Below, one piece after another: positions 44,436-56,772 of a DNA stretch of 64,000 nucleotides. The DNA lies in assembly GCA_029378245.1 (NCBI GenBank), contig JARKIF010000012.1, positions 1,116,001 to 1,180,000 on the forward strand, written 5' to 3'. A program made the position numbers and the translations under genes. The notes under the pieces are model-generated. The model worked only from the letters and a program-made list of their open reading frames with translations, did not search any database and was not told where the DNA came from. Source of the DNA: Roridomyces roridus (Eukaryota; Basidiomycota; Agaricomycetes; Agaricales; Mycenaceae). The first letter of the stretch is position 1. Each line of letters begins with the position of its first letter.

Positions 44436-47400
44436 ATGGCCCTCCCTCCGAAAGTGTTCACCTGGCTCTGTGGGCTGTTTGCCAGTCTGGGGAGTATCAT
44501 CTTCGGGTGCGTCTTCGAGCGTGCACTTCCATTGTTTGCTGATCACAACGACGACGTAGATACGATTTGGGTGTTATCGCTGGGGTTACCCCTGCCACAG
44601 ATTTCAGAGTGTGTTGTCCGTCGAGAGCGTCGTCCTCAATATGCTTACAGGCTTTGCAGCGCCTCATGAGTTCGACGTACTTGAACAATGCCAACGTGCA
44701 GGGCTTGGTCGTCAGTATCTTTGGTGCGGGCTACATATTCTGTTCATTCGACGTGGACTAAAGGCGCTACAGTGCTCGGATGGTGAGATTCAGGGCAGGC
44801 ACTTGGATTCCTTTCTTTAACCTCGCCTCAGCTTCTTCGGGATGTTTCCTGTCGCCTACTTTGCGGACTATCTTGGCCGGCGCAAGACCATCCAGATCGG
44901 CGCTGCAATCTACATGTGCGTCGTCGTCGTCGTCCATATGGTCGTTCAATATTGTATTGACTGTATGCAGGCTGGGAGGAGCACTCCAGACAGGCGCCCA
45001 AAACTTGGGAATGATGCTGTCGGGACGTTTCCTAGCAGGTGGGTCGATATCCTTCCAGTTCTATCATTGAATTTATTCCACAAAAAAGGATTTGGTGTTG
45101 GAATCATGGCGGATCTCGCGCCTTTGTATCAGGCTGAAATTGCTCACCCCAGTATTCGGGGTCGTTTGACGACTTTACAGCAGTTCATGCTCGGAATCGG
45201 AGGTGAGACCAGTCCTCGTGCTAGGTGCCACTGCTAATTCAGCTATAGCTTTTACGGCTTCCTGGGTGGTATGTGAGCCGCAAGGAACTTCATGCGGTTG
45301 AATAATCTCTCGCTTTCCAGACGTACGGCTGCTCGGCGGGTCTCAAACACCGACCTGCGGAGTGGAGACTGCCTCTTGGGCTACAGATCCTCCCCGCAAT
45401 ACCTTTGATCACGTTCATGCTATTCCTTCCCGAGTCGTGCGTCCGTTTTCTCAGACATTTGATAGACAACTCACCATGCTTTCTAGACCTCGCTGGTTGG
45501 CTGAGAAAGGGCGCATGATCGAAGGCGAGTTTTGCTCGCGATTCATATCGTGTAAACTTCAACGTCTTTATCACAGCACAAGCCAGTCTAGCTCGCCTCC
45601 ATGCGCGCGGAGACATCAACGATCCTTTCGTGATTTCCCAAGTCAAAGACATCCAGGCGGAAATTTCTCGGTCGAGTGAAATTGGGGAGGCGAGGTTTGT
45701 AGCTCGCTGATCTTCATTTTTCGAGCGCGTGCTAACTATGTCGCAGTTGGTCGGAATTATTCACCGTCCCCAGCAACTTCCGCCGACTCAGCTTGGGGTT
45801 CGTGTTCATTTTCCTTTCGTATAGGATCCGCTAACGGACCGGGTACAGATATATCCTCCAATTCTCAGTTCAAATGACAGGTGTCAGCGCTATCCAGTAC
45901 TACTCCACGACTGTGAGTGTACCCCTTTGATCGTTGAACCCGTAATTCATTACGCCCTCTAGATATTCACGACTGTAAGTCAGCTCCCGCACATTCTCGA
46001 TCCAGGCTGCTCACCCCGTTTAGATGGGCTTTAGTTCGACGAGAATCCTGCTGTTCCAATCCATCAACAGTGTAATTGCGCTCATCGGCGAGGCGTGTTG
46101 CGTCCTCTGGATCGACGCGACAGGCCGAAGAACGTACGTCATCTGCTCGTTGATCTCGTCGGAAGACGCTGATATACCCAGTCCTATGATTGTCGGAAAC
46201 GTGGCTTCCGGTGAGTGCAGAGCAAACTCACCTACTGTCGTTTGCTCAAACTCATGTCCCAGGCTTGTCCTTCGTCGTCGGTTCAATTTTGATGGCCAGG
46301 TGGCCGGGAACTGTGAACAAGTGAGTGCTGATTCGATGTACACTATTCGACGATGCTGAGAAACGCCGCAGTAATGCCGTGAGTCTTGACGACGTGGTTT
46401 CCAACATCATTATTAATTTTCCGCCGGTGGCATTAGGCGCACTACGTGAGTCCTCTTGGATTTCACAAGCATTAAACTTACTTACCCGCTGTAGATATTC
46501 ATTAGTGAGTGAAAATCTCAAACTCAAGCTAATGCCTCATCTCGTCCTTTCAGTAACGTACGGTGTTGACTGCTCCAAGTCTTATCAAACAACTCACCCT
46601 CGTTCTCACAGCACATGGATTTTCAACTTCTTCTTTTCCGCCTGCATCGGACCTCTCTCTTGGGCATACCCCGCTGAAATATAGTGAGCGCAGGGAGTCA
46701 AGTATCGCCACGTCGGTGGGACTGACGGCATCCTTCCCAGCTCGACGAGAACCAGAGCCAAGGCTACAGCAATTTCGAGCTCTGCGTCCTGGATTTCAAA
46801 CTTGTGAGTCCTCCCCGAGACCAGTCAATTCTTTTTCTTTCCGCTCATGTTATTTCAGCTTCATCGCGCAAGTGACACCTCCGGCTTTCATCCACATTGA
46901 TTGGAGGTCTGTCTGTCTGTTTCAGCCCAAAGTCGATTCTCACACTGATTAATTCCATACTAGATACTGTGAGGCAGAAAAAGTGGAGTTCAACGCTGTT
47001 GTTCTGACCTCGCTTCCCTACAGACCTTGTATTCGCGATTTGCGGCCACACCAAGTATGTGGGGTGTTATAACTTCAGACCCTGCTTAACTCAAACCCTT
47101 AGTGCATTATTCATTTGGGCATTCTTCCCCGTGCGACGTCCGCTCTTACACTTTTCCTATTGCTGACCGTCACCAGGAAACATCTGGGCGGCGTCTCGAA
47201 GGTGCGTGGCGTTTCCCATATAAAACTTTCCTCTCACGACAATCTCCGCGTCAGAAATGGACGCCCTCTTTGAGACTGCACCCATATTCGTCCCTGGGAC
47301 TGAGTACGCCAAGATTGGAGACCGTTTGGCTGCGGAGCGGGAGCTTCGTGAAGGTAGGCCGCCAGGCGTTGTCATGACCATGAGGAGTCTTCGTACTCAC

Positions 47401-47510
47401 ACCATGAATCCACTTACCCAGGGAACTTCCGACCCGGGGACCTCACGGAACGCGCTCGTGACATGGATGATGAGGAGAAAGGTTCGACGGAGATGGTCGA
47501 GAAGAGCTGA
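44436..47510 (+). CDS. MFS sugar porter
   Basis: The start MALPPKVFTWLCGLFASLGS runs into FGYDLGVIAGVTPATDF, the first helix pair of sugar porters. Later exons give the conserved loop ADYLGRRKTIQIGAAIYM, LQTGAQNLGMMLSGRFLAG, PLYQAEIAHPSIRGRLTTLQ, then PESPRWLAEKGRM, GVSAIQYYST, WIDATGRR, FSACIGPLSWAYPAEI and FFPETSGRRLEEMDALFETA. These are hallmarks of the major facilitator sugar-transporter family with twelve helices. The C-terminus ends DMDDEEKGSTEMVEKS. About twenty short introns are needed. The junction near 44730-44835 did not resolve cleanly in phase, so one exon there is uncertain. Substrate is unknown; a pentose is suggested by the neighbouring arabinofuranosidase. Confidence 0.85.
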
Positions 47511-47787
47511 GGGGGATTTGCTTGGCAGAACAGCGTTTTTTAGGTTCCGATCTGATTCTAATCCACGTCCTGTGGTTCGTTGCTCGGAAATACAACTTCT
47601 CATGGTGGAAATTCGTTGCTATTTGAGCCGTTGACGGTTGTCATCACCCAATAGACCGCGCTACATATTGCAACTTCTCGACATGCTGACGCCGCAGCAT
47701 TCTTCCCTTCCACTCGTCAGCGGTCCGGCACCCACTCATTGACATATATACCCAGCCTAGGGCCACGAGCGACGGAGAGCCTTCACC

Positions 47788-49605
47788 ATGTCCCTACGCT
47801 CCCCGAATGTCAGTTTCGTCCAAGGTAGTGCCAGTGAGTGCTCCATTTTCACTCTATTGAAAAAGAAGAAAACGACAATTGAACCTCAGTTTCTGCGCTG
47901 ACATGGGTGCTCTACGATCTTTGCCTGACCGTGGATCGTGAGGTATATTCTGTATGGAGGTGTGTGCATCTTTCTGTCCTCGTCCTCGTTCAGAGAATTC
48001 AGCGATCGTAGGTCTGCCTGGAGCCTATCAAAATGCCTCTTCATTTTCAGTCGATATCACACGATTCTCGCTCTCGGGTACGTTGCACGTCTTCTTCCCA
48101 TTCGACGCCTGCTGAATGAGACTCGTCATCAGATTTTTTCTAATGGAGGCTAGTAAGTCTGCGGCTTACTCCACAATTTGAATCTGAAACCGTCTGACAG
48201 TCGGCACGAAACATTTCACACTACCGCTGGCAGTAGGCGGGGGTCCCAAGTCTCCGAGTTTTTATGCAGTGCGTCTCACGACCTACGATCGCGTTTCGGT
48301 GCTGACGCGCTGACGCCCCGTCGACAGCCTTGTATCGCGAACCTTAAAGTGAGTATCCCGCTAGCGTATGGGAGCCGAGAGTCGACGGCCGCGTCCAACA
48401 GTAGTACGTGTGTTCGTGAATCCGAGTTGGTTGGTTACTGGCTGACGCTTCTTCAAGTTCCATCGCGTCCCGTTGGTACCTCGGAATGACGGAGATATTC
48501 TCCATCCTCACCGGGGAGCTCTTGATCCTCCTGCGAATCAATTCGGTTTATGGGTGGAGTCGAGGGGTCGTGGTCCTCACACTATTCTTATTTTCCGGTG
48601 AGCCTTGCGTGTATGGATCTTGAACCAATTGTGTCTCAATTGAACAGCCGAGGCCGTGGTCAGTGCTCGACTTACGGTTGAGAGCTACAGCTAACGCGTG
48701 GCTTCAGATTGGCATCGTTACGACGGTTCTTTCGATCGCCGGAGGATCCAAGAATTTGTTGGGAAGTACACGCATTCTGGATTGCACGCCAGGCCAGGCG
48801 AATATCCCGGACGTGAACATAGCGAGTAAGCCTTGTTATTGAATCGTATCTTCTTATTTCTCAAAATCTCTACGCAGTGTGGTCAGTCATCAATCCGCAT
48901 TTCGAGGCAACGATCGTTGATTTTGACTAGGTGCACGTCGGTGGCAGTCGCCTGTGAGTTTGCTCGATTGTCGATTGTTCCGCAACTGAACAACATCAAG
49001 CCATATACATCGGGTTGATTGTGTGGAAAACAATGGAAGCCGTGGAGGTTGTCCAGTGCGAGGACGGGCATGTGAAGGTTCCGAGGATGTCTCTCCTGGC
49101 AGCATTCAGGTATTCAAAGGCCACGCCGACGCTGCATCGGTGTTTGCGCGACGCTGCGTTTTATTTTATCATTATTCTCGGTATGTGTTTTGCCTCTCCC
49201 CACTCGCTCGAAACTGAATCAAAGCCCCAGGTGTCATATTGTTGAATATGATTCTCATCCTTTCGCACAATCGTTACGCACAGCTGGGCACTCCGTGAGT
49301 GGAAGCTACCAGGTCAAAGGGACTCATCCTTACCCAACGTAGATGGCTGCTCGCAACTTATTCGATCGCGGTATGCACTTGTTTCCCCCACTGTATAGGA
49401 GACTGAACAGATTGGTTCACAGTCGACGAGAATATTCCTCAACCTAAAGGACTTGGCCGCCAACCGCCAGCTCCTGAACGGTGCCACTTGGAGCGAGTTT
49501 GACGCAACCTCCAGGTTGAGTTTCCAGCAGCTGAACTCGGCAGGACATATGATATCGCAGGGACGGAGAAGTTCGTCCATGACTACTGCCGAGAATTCAC
49601 TTTGA
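47788..49605 (+). CDS. DUF6533 seven-helix membrane protein
   Basis: The start MSLRSPNVSFVQGSA is followed, after a short intron, by ISALTWVLYDLCLTVDREVY and SAWSLSKCLFIFSRYHTILA, the DUF6533 signature at the N-terminus of agaricomycete receptor-like proteins. Later exons carry hydrophobic helices: MTEIFSILTGELLILLRINS, GVVVLTLFLFS, IGIVTTVLSIAGG and FYFIIILGVILLNMILILS. They are followed by STRIFLNLKDLAANRQ and a Ser-rich tail ending TTAENSL. About ten introns of 45-60 nt break the gene, and several internal junctions (48070-48420) are approximate. The product is integral to a membrane; ligand and role are unknown. Confidence 0.78.
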
Positions 49606-49833
49606 TGCCGTTGTATATTTATTCACGCACATACACGTTCTTTCTTCGCGTTCTTGTTTGTTTGAACATGATTGCGACAAATTTGAAATTGCTGCCGAGC
49701 CGATACTTGTGACTCCTCTTTGTCTTCTCCGCCACTGGAGTCGAGACTCGAGAGAACTAAATCGCTCAGGTGCGTCAACCAAACTTCCTGAAATTTGACT
49801 GTTGATTCACATAGTCGTAGAATCCTCCTCCCG

Positions 49834-51064
49834 ATGGAATCCCGCCCCAGGTTCCCCCCTGAGCCTGTCGACTTGATCCACAGCCCTGTCAGCTCCGCGC
49901 GCCGCACAGATCTGGTGGCATTCAGCCTGGTCTGTCGTGACTGGTTGCCATTCGCTCGAGCGAATCTCACCATTCGCGTCTACCACAACAGGCTCGCCTC
50001 CTTCATCGCAACGACTCAGGCACCAACATCCACTCTACTCTCCACCACCCGCCGTCTCAGAATCTACTCTGATGAATTTGCGTCTGGAGAAGCGATGTGG
50101 GACATCGACATCATCCTTCCCCTGTTACCCAAAATGCCAGCTCTCCGCTGGCTCGCGGTGGAAAAGTTCCACTTGAAAAAGCCTCTCCCCATTCTCCCCA
50201 AACTCACGGAGCTCACACTCCGGCGATGTCAATTCCCATCCCTGTCCAGATTCGTTGAATCCATCTCGGGCCACCCCCTCCTCCGAACCCTCGTCTTCAA
50301 CAAACCGACATGGAAAGAGGTTCCCAGTAGCCGCCACCGATCGGCCGTGCCCAAGTCCATCGACCTGGATTCCCTAACGCTTGCCTTCGACAAAGCGACC
50401 CCAGAGTCTCAGTACATACCCGTTCTCCTCCTCCTACGAGCTCGAAAACTGGTCCTCAGCGACTACAGAGCTCCTGGGTGCATCATCAAGTACATGCGCC
50501 AGCTTGGAGCACATTTGACGCACCTGCACCTATGGAATCCAGGTATTGCTCCTTGTCCCCTCAAAGACCCGATTTCTCATCCCAAACAATCCAGATGTTC
50601 CATGGCCCATCGACTTGACCCACATCCCTAATCTCCAGCACCTCGAAATAGACGACGCGTTCGTGACAGTGCTGCGAGATCCGTGGCAAGAAAACCCCAC
50701 CAGGCCTCTGACCGCCCATGCTCTCAGCGCCTCCATACATCTACAACCGCTCCTCCAACGCGTGGCACCAGCGTGTCAGGCACTTCACACTCTTGACACC
50801 CTGACTCTAAACGGCGGTCAGAAGAGTGTGTACCCCAATGGGGAGCATCTACGTACGGTAGCCTTCGTCACGGATTTCCTGCATCGCGTGGGGCTCGATA
50901 GCTTGCGTGAGCTCCGAATAGTTGCACCGGAGAGAGTTCCACATGACCAGGGACTGGGTGCGACGGAATCACTGGTACGTGCATTCATCTCGAGATCGAC
51001 TGGGTTGAGGGTGGTGGGATACGCGGGAGAGAGGATCGTAGCAGAATCGGGCATCACTCAGTAG
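49834..51064 (+). CDS. F-box/LRR protein O
   Basis: Exons 49834-50542 and 50595-51064 (intron 52 nt, GTATTG...CCAG) encode 392 residues. The start MESRPRFPPEPVDLIHSPVS is followed by FSLVCRDWLPFARANLTIRV; the F-box is weaker than in the main cluster (EPVDLI instead of ELVDLI). Leucine-rich repeats include LPILPKLTELTLRRCQFPSL, and exon 2 starts DVPWPIDLTHIPNLQHLEI. The frame is intact. It is a separate member of the same subfamily, about 18 kb from the cluster. Confidence 0.87.
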
Positions 51065-53180
51065 CTGTTGTGGAATCGAAATCAATGTATTCAAGTGTCT
51101 AACAACGATCAGCCATCCGTCTGCTGCAGCCGTGGTGCCGGCGGAGCTTAAGGGCAGCGCAGCGTGATGGATGCTCAGCGCGAAGGGTCTTAGCATGCTG
51201 CGAGCACGAAGGGTACGAGGACAGGCCACGCAGAAGCATGAGTGCCGCTCGCGACCCCGGCACCCGGCAGAAATGAGCGCGCGTGACTCCACGCTGCTTC
51301 GTCAGGGAGGTGAATGCGCTGAAGTATCCACCCGCAGGCTACGGTTGGTCTCGGGGGATACTCCGCGGGTCTGCGTGCCATCCGCTGGGGACAGCAAGAG
51401 GCCTAGGCAGGGATCGCTGGTGACGACACGTCCCAGAGAAAGATGGTGGCACAAGGGTTCTATCCGCTTCCGTCCCAGGTCGATTCCGCAACGACACGAC
51501 ATCGCTGGCTCACGGACTCGCAGGCAGTCAGAGCGGAGGAGCAGCCTGCCGACATGCCATTGAAGGACCGGCGGCCCAAGGCCGATGACCATCGTGAACA
51601 TCGAGCCTCACGTACAAAGACGTCCGGGAGGGAGGAATAAGTCGAGAGGCTTTGGAAAGCCATGGCCGAGACCAGACAGTGAAGGCGACTGGACAGATGA
51701 ATCATGCCCGCGGATGCCCAGCACGCGAGGTGCCCAACAGGCAAAGTACAGGCCCATACGATGACGGCCGCCTGAAGTGCGGAGGTGGCGAAGGGAAGGG
51801 GAGTAGGCCTGATGGCAGGCGGGCACAGCGGAGGAGAAGTATCTCACGGAGGAAGACGTGGAGAAGAGCGCATCGGGTCGACGTCTTTCCCGCTGTGAGT
51901 AGCAGGAGAGTGAAGTATGCCGTAAGGCAAATGCGCACGGTCCTGCTGAAATGCAGGAAACGAGAGGGGAAGTACGGCGCGACAACGCCAACGACGGGCA
52001 AGGTTTCCGGGAGGGCGAGGGGTGAGAGGGGCGAGCATGGGTAGAGGAAAGACTCGCAGGAGGGACGCGGCGGTCTTGGACGCCGACGGGGAAGTCAAAA
52101 GGGGAATGGAAGGGACCACGGGAGTCGACGAATGAGAGACGAATGCATGAGAGGAGTAGTTTGGACAGCAAGAGGGAATAGTCCGCCGTCTGCGCAGTGC
52201 CGCAGTGCTGCAGGTGGCACGGCAGCGCCTCGTTGTATATCCTTGCCTGCGTGACCTGAGGTCGGAGGCAACGACCGGTCACGATTGGTCCGACGCAGCT
52301 AGTGCCCACGACGTCCAGTGTGTCTCGGCCGTGCCACACGACGTCGCGGTGGCATTGCGGGATCGCAGCGACGGTGCTTTGCAAGCCAAAGTTGATCGCC
52401 CTCGACCTCACGTGGCCGAGTCAATAGGGTGCCACCGTCTGGGCTAACGATGGGCACGACGAATGAGGAGAGGCCTCGGGAAGCCAGGGAAGCGCAGAGA
52501 TGGTGCCAAGCCCGCAACCGGACGGGTATGGATTGAGACGGGTGGTAATCTGAGCCGCAATGACCCCCGCTACCGTCAAAGCACGCAAGCTCTGAGCGAT
52601 ACTCTCGACTATTGGGTTCACTGAGGGGCCAGGGCTGGCAGACACGTCGACAGGATACGATGGTCGAGGTAGTGCAGTGATAGGCGCACTCGATGTGATG
52701 TGGGGTCCGAGGCTGAGAAGAAGGGGCAACGCCGCCAGCGCAGAGCACGAGTGCTGCAACCACGAAAGCCGTTCGTTGCCTGTGTTCGACCAGACGACTC
52801 GCAACTAGTATGTGCCCTGCAGATGGAGTCAAAAGAAGAAGATGGTCGCAAAACGCATTGGAACGCACCGGTACCCATCTGAGACGCCCCGAAATCGAGT
52901 CTCCACCGACACGGCTGTCTCCAGCTCGAGTCCTGAGACGACAAACCCAGCACATCCCTCACCACTCTACGAAGCATCGGACATGATGGTCTGGACTCCC
53001 TTCTGTGTCGTCAGCTCAAAAAGAAGAGACATACATGGCACGTACGAGGTCTAGATACGGCTCACTTGAAGCCAGATAGGGCCCACTTGAAACGCCAGAG
53101 ACGACTCGAGCGTTGCCCAGAAAAAGTATGGAAACCCGGAAGACCCTGCTGATGTGATGCGTTAAGCGACAGTCAGCCGA
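51065..53180. repeat. GC-rich gene-free block, inverted relative of 34.4-36 kb
   Basis: No gene was recognised. Reading the minus strand from about 53110, the sequence aligns with 34405 onward on the plus strand for at least 300 bp. The outer part, 53127-53171, also matches 56712-56755 (CATCACATCAGCAGGGTCTT then CCGGGTTTCCATA). The remainder is similar in composition to the 35-kb block but alignment by eye is unreliable. Nothing else was seen. Confidence 0.55.
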
Positions 53181-53416
53181 GTGATCCAGTTGATGGGGTA
53201 CTGATAAGGGGTTCCACGTCGGAACCGAGATCAATTCACACTGGCAAATAGATGTAGCACGGAAGAAACGAATCTCGGTTCCGATCGAACTGTAGTTGGA
53301 TACGACGGCATCATTGTTCAAATCATAGTATTTCTCGTGCATAGATTGAGGCATAGATTCTGCATAAGTACATGGCATAGGGAGCATAATTGCTCATATT
53401 TTGAACGTCCAGCACA

Positions 53417-54860
53417 CTAAGCCAGTCGAGCAAGGCGGAACCAATTGCAATATTTGTTGCATTGGTGCTGGGTTGGGAACTTCTTGAATATGGAACCAAC
53501 GTTGCCGTCTCCGAATAGATCCTTGTCTTTCTCAGATTTCACATCCCTCAGGGGGCGTAAGTTGACTTTGAAACAAACAGAAAAAGAACAAACGGGCAAG
53601 TCATGATTTGCGGGTCGGTGAGCAGAGAATTCCTCAAGAAGGAACGTCTGGGAAACAGTGGATGTATTGCCCACCGTCGTGCCCTGGATAGCTTGATGTA
53701 CCACAGCGACAGCGGCCCGAACGAAACGAAGGTGAGGGATAGAAAATGGGATTGTCTCCGGCGCATCCGAAATGAACTGGTTGATGAAGCTGCAAGTGAA
53801 TTCGAAAAGCACAGATCCCCAGAAAAGAAGGTTGGCTGTCAGGAACTGGGTTTATTTGCATCGGTTCGTATTGTATGTATCCGTATACTTGATGTACAGC
53901 CTACGTATGATATGAATCAGTCCTTCTATCTTCTTGACTTCCACGTCCCCTGTCGCACTATCGTCCATTTGCGCACTCGAGTGTCTCCTCAATCCTGAGC
54001 CTCGTTGGCTCTAGCAGCCACCTCTGGCATGCATTTTCTGACATTGGCCTCCTCAATGGTTTTCATGTGCTCGTCGGCTGCACTGTATCGAGCAACACCA
54101 TTCGAGGACTTCCCTTTTGGGTGATAAATATGCTTCACCACAACATACTCGCTCGGCTTTCTACCCAGACCGGCTTTGGCAAGGTGAGTGAGTGTCAGAT
54201 ACCCAGGGTGTGCTGTTTTGAACACGCCCTTGCCAATCTGTGTGGATATTTGGATGGTGAGAGTACCCGTCGAGGGGGAAGCAGGATCACAGTAGAAATG
54301 TGTCAGCCCGCCCTTGGAGATGATATCATGAAAAGCCGGGATTTCCACAGGGTAGAGTTGAATCTGTTGTGACGTGACCGGGACTTGAATATGCTGAGAT
54401 TCAGTCTTATCAAGTTGGTTGGATCACGTACCTGCAGAGGCCCGCACGGCGTCGGATGAGCCACCCACAGCCATGACCTTTCGGAGCTGAGCCCTGTCCG
54501 GTGACATGTATTGAAGGGTGCGCTTCCTCGGCGGAGGTGTCGTTGGAAGCTCGGTGGTCTACACCAGGCAACTGAGTGAATTTGATGTACGAAGAGAACA
54601 AACACATACTGGAATTACATTCGTTTTTGTCTTCTGTGTCTCATCATTATCTTGCCTCTGGACTTGTGTGAGTCATGTAAAGGATTGTCAGACATAGTTT
54701 GCCTACATTCCGACACTCTTCATACAATTTACTCCAAGCGGATTCGGAGGCTATTGTCGGCTTCAGTTGATTGGCAATAGCTGATGTGGACGTCGTCAAT
54801 GTTGCTGGAGGGCGTTGAGTGGACCCGGACTGCGAGGGCGCCCGCTAAAGCACGGGTGTG
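53417..54860 (-). pseudogene. Fungal alpha-kinase, split by a solo LTR
   Basis: N-terminal disordered pieces (TPPPRKRTLQYMSPDRAQLR) lead to QISTQIGKGVFKTAHPGYLT, the glycine-rich nucleotide region, and VVVKHIYHPKGKS with the catalytic lysine. The frame ATIEEAN-like (KTIEEA) stops at a 207-bp LTR and resumes as NLLFWGSVLFEFTCSFINQF, then IPHLRFVRAAVAVVHQAIQG and FLLEEF. The LLTDPQIMT motif follows in a shifted frame, and the segment that should lie between (metal-binding and catalytic Asp region) is missing. The end GNVGSIFKKFPTQHQCNKYC is the zinc-binding tail of alpha-kinases. Internal deletion, frame change and insertion together make this a pseudogene. Confidence 0.8.
53837..54043. mobile_element. 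Solo LTR
   Basis: The 207-bp sequence starts TGTCAG and ends CTGACA (TG...CA ends) and is flanked by the 5-bp duplication TTGGC on each side (53832-53836 and 54044-54048). Excision restores GAG GCC AAC CTT in the kinase frame. Size, ends and duplication match a short LTR, probably of a Copia-type retrotransposon, left by LTR-LTR recombination. No internal retroviral-like genes remain. Confidence 0.88.
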
Positions 54861-55103
54861 AGTTGTCTGTCTACCAGAAACAAGCAAAAATTACTTGAGT
54901 GCGTGGAGCGGGGGGCAGCTCAGCATCTAAGCGCACAGAGGCCGAATGCTTGGTAAGCTGGGTTAGTTTTAACAAAGGATTCGGTGTTTGATCGTCAAAG
55001 TCAAAAGCTCACCCAGCCAGGACTGATAGCTCTCCCATCCACTGGTGCTAATCACAATAGCCACAACAAAGTATTCACACCGGAGTCCGGACTGACCTTG
55101 TTC

Positions 55104-55252
55104 TAGATGCAGCACAGTCCCAAGAATTAGACCGACTTGCCGATGAGGTTGAAGGTGCAATGCAGGATGAAGGAACAGCCGATGAGAATGAAATTGTGGG
55201 ATGGTTCACGGATGAAGAAGATTTGAACGACCCAGATGCCGATGAGTGGTAG
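55104..55252 (+). other. Possible terminal exon of an unidentified acidic protein
   Basis: After a TTCTAG that could be an acceptor, the frame reads AAQSQELDRLADEVEGAMQD and ends EEDLNDPDADEW before TAG. Composition suggests a real acidic C-terminus, but no upstream exon could be linked and no family was recognised. Confidence 0.3.
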
Positions 55253-55767
55253 ATAAGATATGTGGCGAGGAACTGGCTTTAAAAGCGATCTTCGGAGACT
55301 GAATACATGTGTTCTTTCAACTTCTTTGAATCGGCCTTAGGTAGACGATCCCAGTCTCCAAGAGGGCCTACTTGATACCGGCACCAGTGTTTCTGATTTC
55401 AAAGTGACACAAGAACAAGCAAGCCACAGGTGCTAAGTGGGAGGTGAAGGGAAGTCGGAAGCCGAGATGGAGCCAGGAGAAGCAGAGGCAGCGTCGAACA
55501 AGGGATGTTCACGAGCGTGTGGAAGGATGACGAGCACAACGTGGACGAGATGTAGTAGGAGGGAGGCTCGATTACGGGATAGATATACACACGGTGTATT
55601 TACAGAATATCTAGGCAGGTCAATGAAATCAAAAGGAGAGCGAAATATCACTCAACAACACCGAGAAACCCCACAAAAGCTTGGCACACCCCGAGTCCAG
55701 AGATTCCGAATCCAAGGAGGAATGTTGCAGAGAAAATCACAGAGCCGGAAGAGTCATCAAGTCTCCG

Positions 55768-56571
55768 TAGTGTTGCCGCGGTCCGGTTATGTTCGGTTCG
55801 GGGCCAAATTTTCGAACCCTGAACCGCACCCACGGTTCGGTTCGGCAAAATCTCCGAACCCTGGACCGCACCTGGGGTTCGGTGCGCCGCAGGTTCGGTC
55901 TGGGGTTCGAACAGGTTCGCTGAGGTTCGAACCTAATTTTTTTCCCTCCCCATGAGCCCACAAAAATCAACTGTTCGAAGCTTAATGTCAACAGATTAAC
56001 AGCGTGGTTCAATTGGAAAGTGAATGTAAACAATATTGACCTTGTATTGACCCCAGAATTGCTGTATCAGGTTGGTCTCGGGGTTCTATTCAAGAAGAGC
56101 TTCGTATCATGAGAGTCAACACTGGTATCATGAACATGAACAAGGTTGTTCAGTAGCTTGCATTGATTACGCATGTCACCGTTTGCTGCTGCTGATACTG
56201 CCGATACCTCTATCACATAATGTTTGTTCCGATCAGATACTCCAGCCTGCCGAGCATGGAATAGCATGGCTTCGGTGTGTACTATCAAGGCCTATCAACG
56301 GCAGATGATGCGAATATTACCCAAAATCCCCCGCGACTGGAGCCGAAGCATGGAAAGTTGCATCTTGGTGATCAGAATCGGCCGATCCGGGAACGGGTTC
56401 GGACAGGTTCGCACCGGTGCGCACAGGTTCAAAATTCCTCAGATTCTTTGAACCCTGAACCGCACCTCAGGTCCGGTGCAGGTTCAGCCCCTCCCATCGA
56501 ACCGCACCGCGGGTTCGGTTCGGGGTTCGCACATGTTCGGATCGGTTCTGAACCGAACATCGGCATCACTA
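55768..56571. mobile_element. Non-autonomous hAT element with GGTTCG repeats
   Basis: The ends TAGTGTTGCCG and CGGCATCACTA are near-perfect inverted repeats, and the 8-bp duplication AGTCTCCG is exact on both sides (55760-55767 and 56572-56579). Both subterminal 200-bp regions are filled with GGTTCG/CGAACC words in each orientation. The 400-bp core encodes nothing recognisable. Confidence 0.9.
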
Positions 56572-56772
56572 AGTCTCCGGCGTTCTCGAGTGTGGGCAGG
56601 AGGAGGAGGACGGGAGAGACGGTGGTACAGGTCTGAAGCGATCAGTCGTGACAGGTTGATAGGCTGTCAGACAGGTGTTGGGGGTCCTACCGCGGCCATC
56701 AGACGCGGCGGCGTCGCTTAATCCATCACATCAGCAGGGTCTTCCGGGTTTCCATAAAAAAGTGCCAAATGT

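Noticed and set aside
51608..52411. 267-codon minus-strand frame
   Set aside because: Composition-driven open frame in GC-rich sequence; the related block at 34-36 kb does not keep it and no domain is recognisable.
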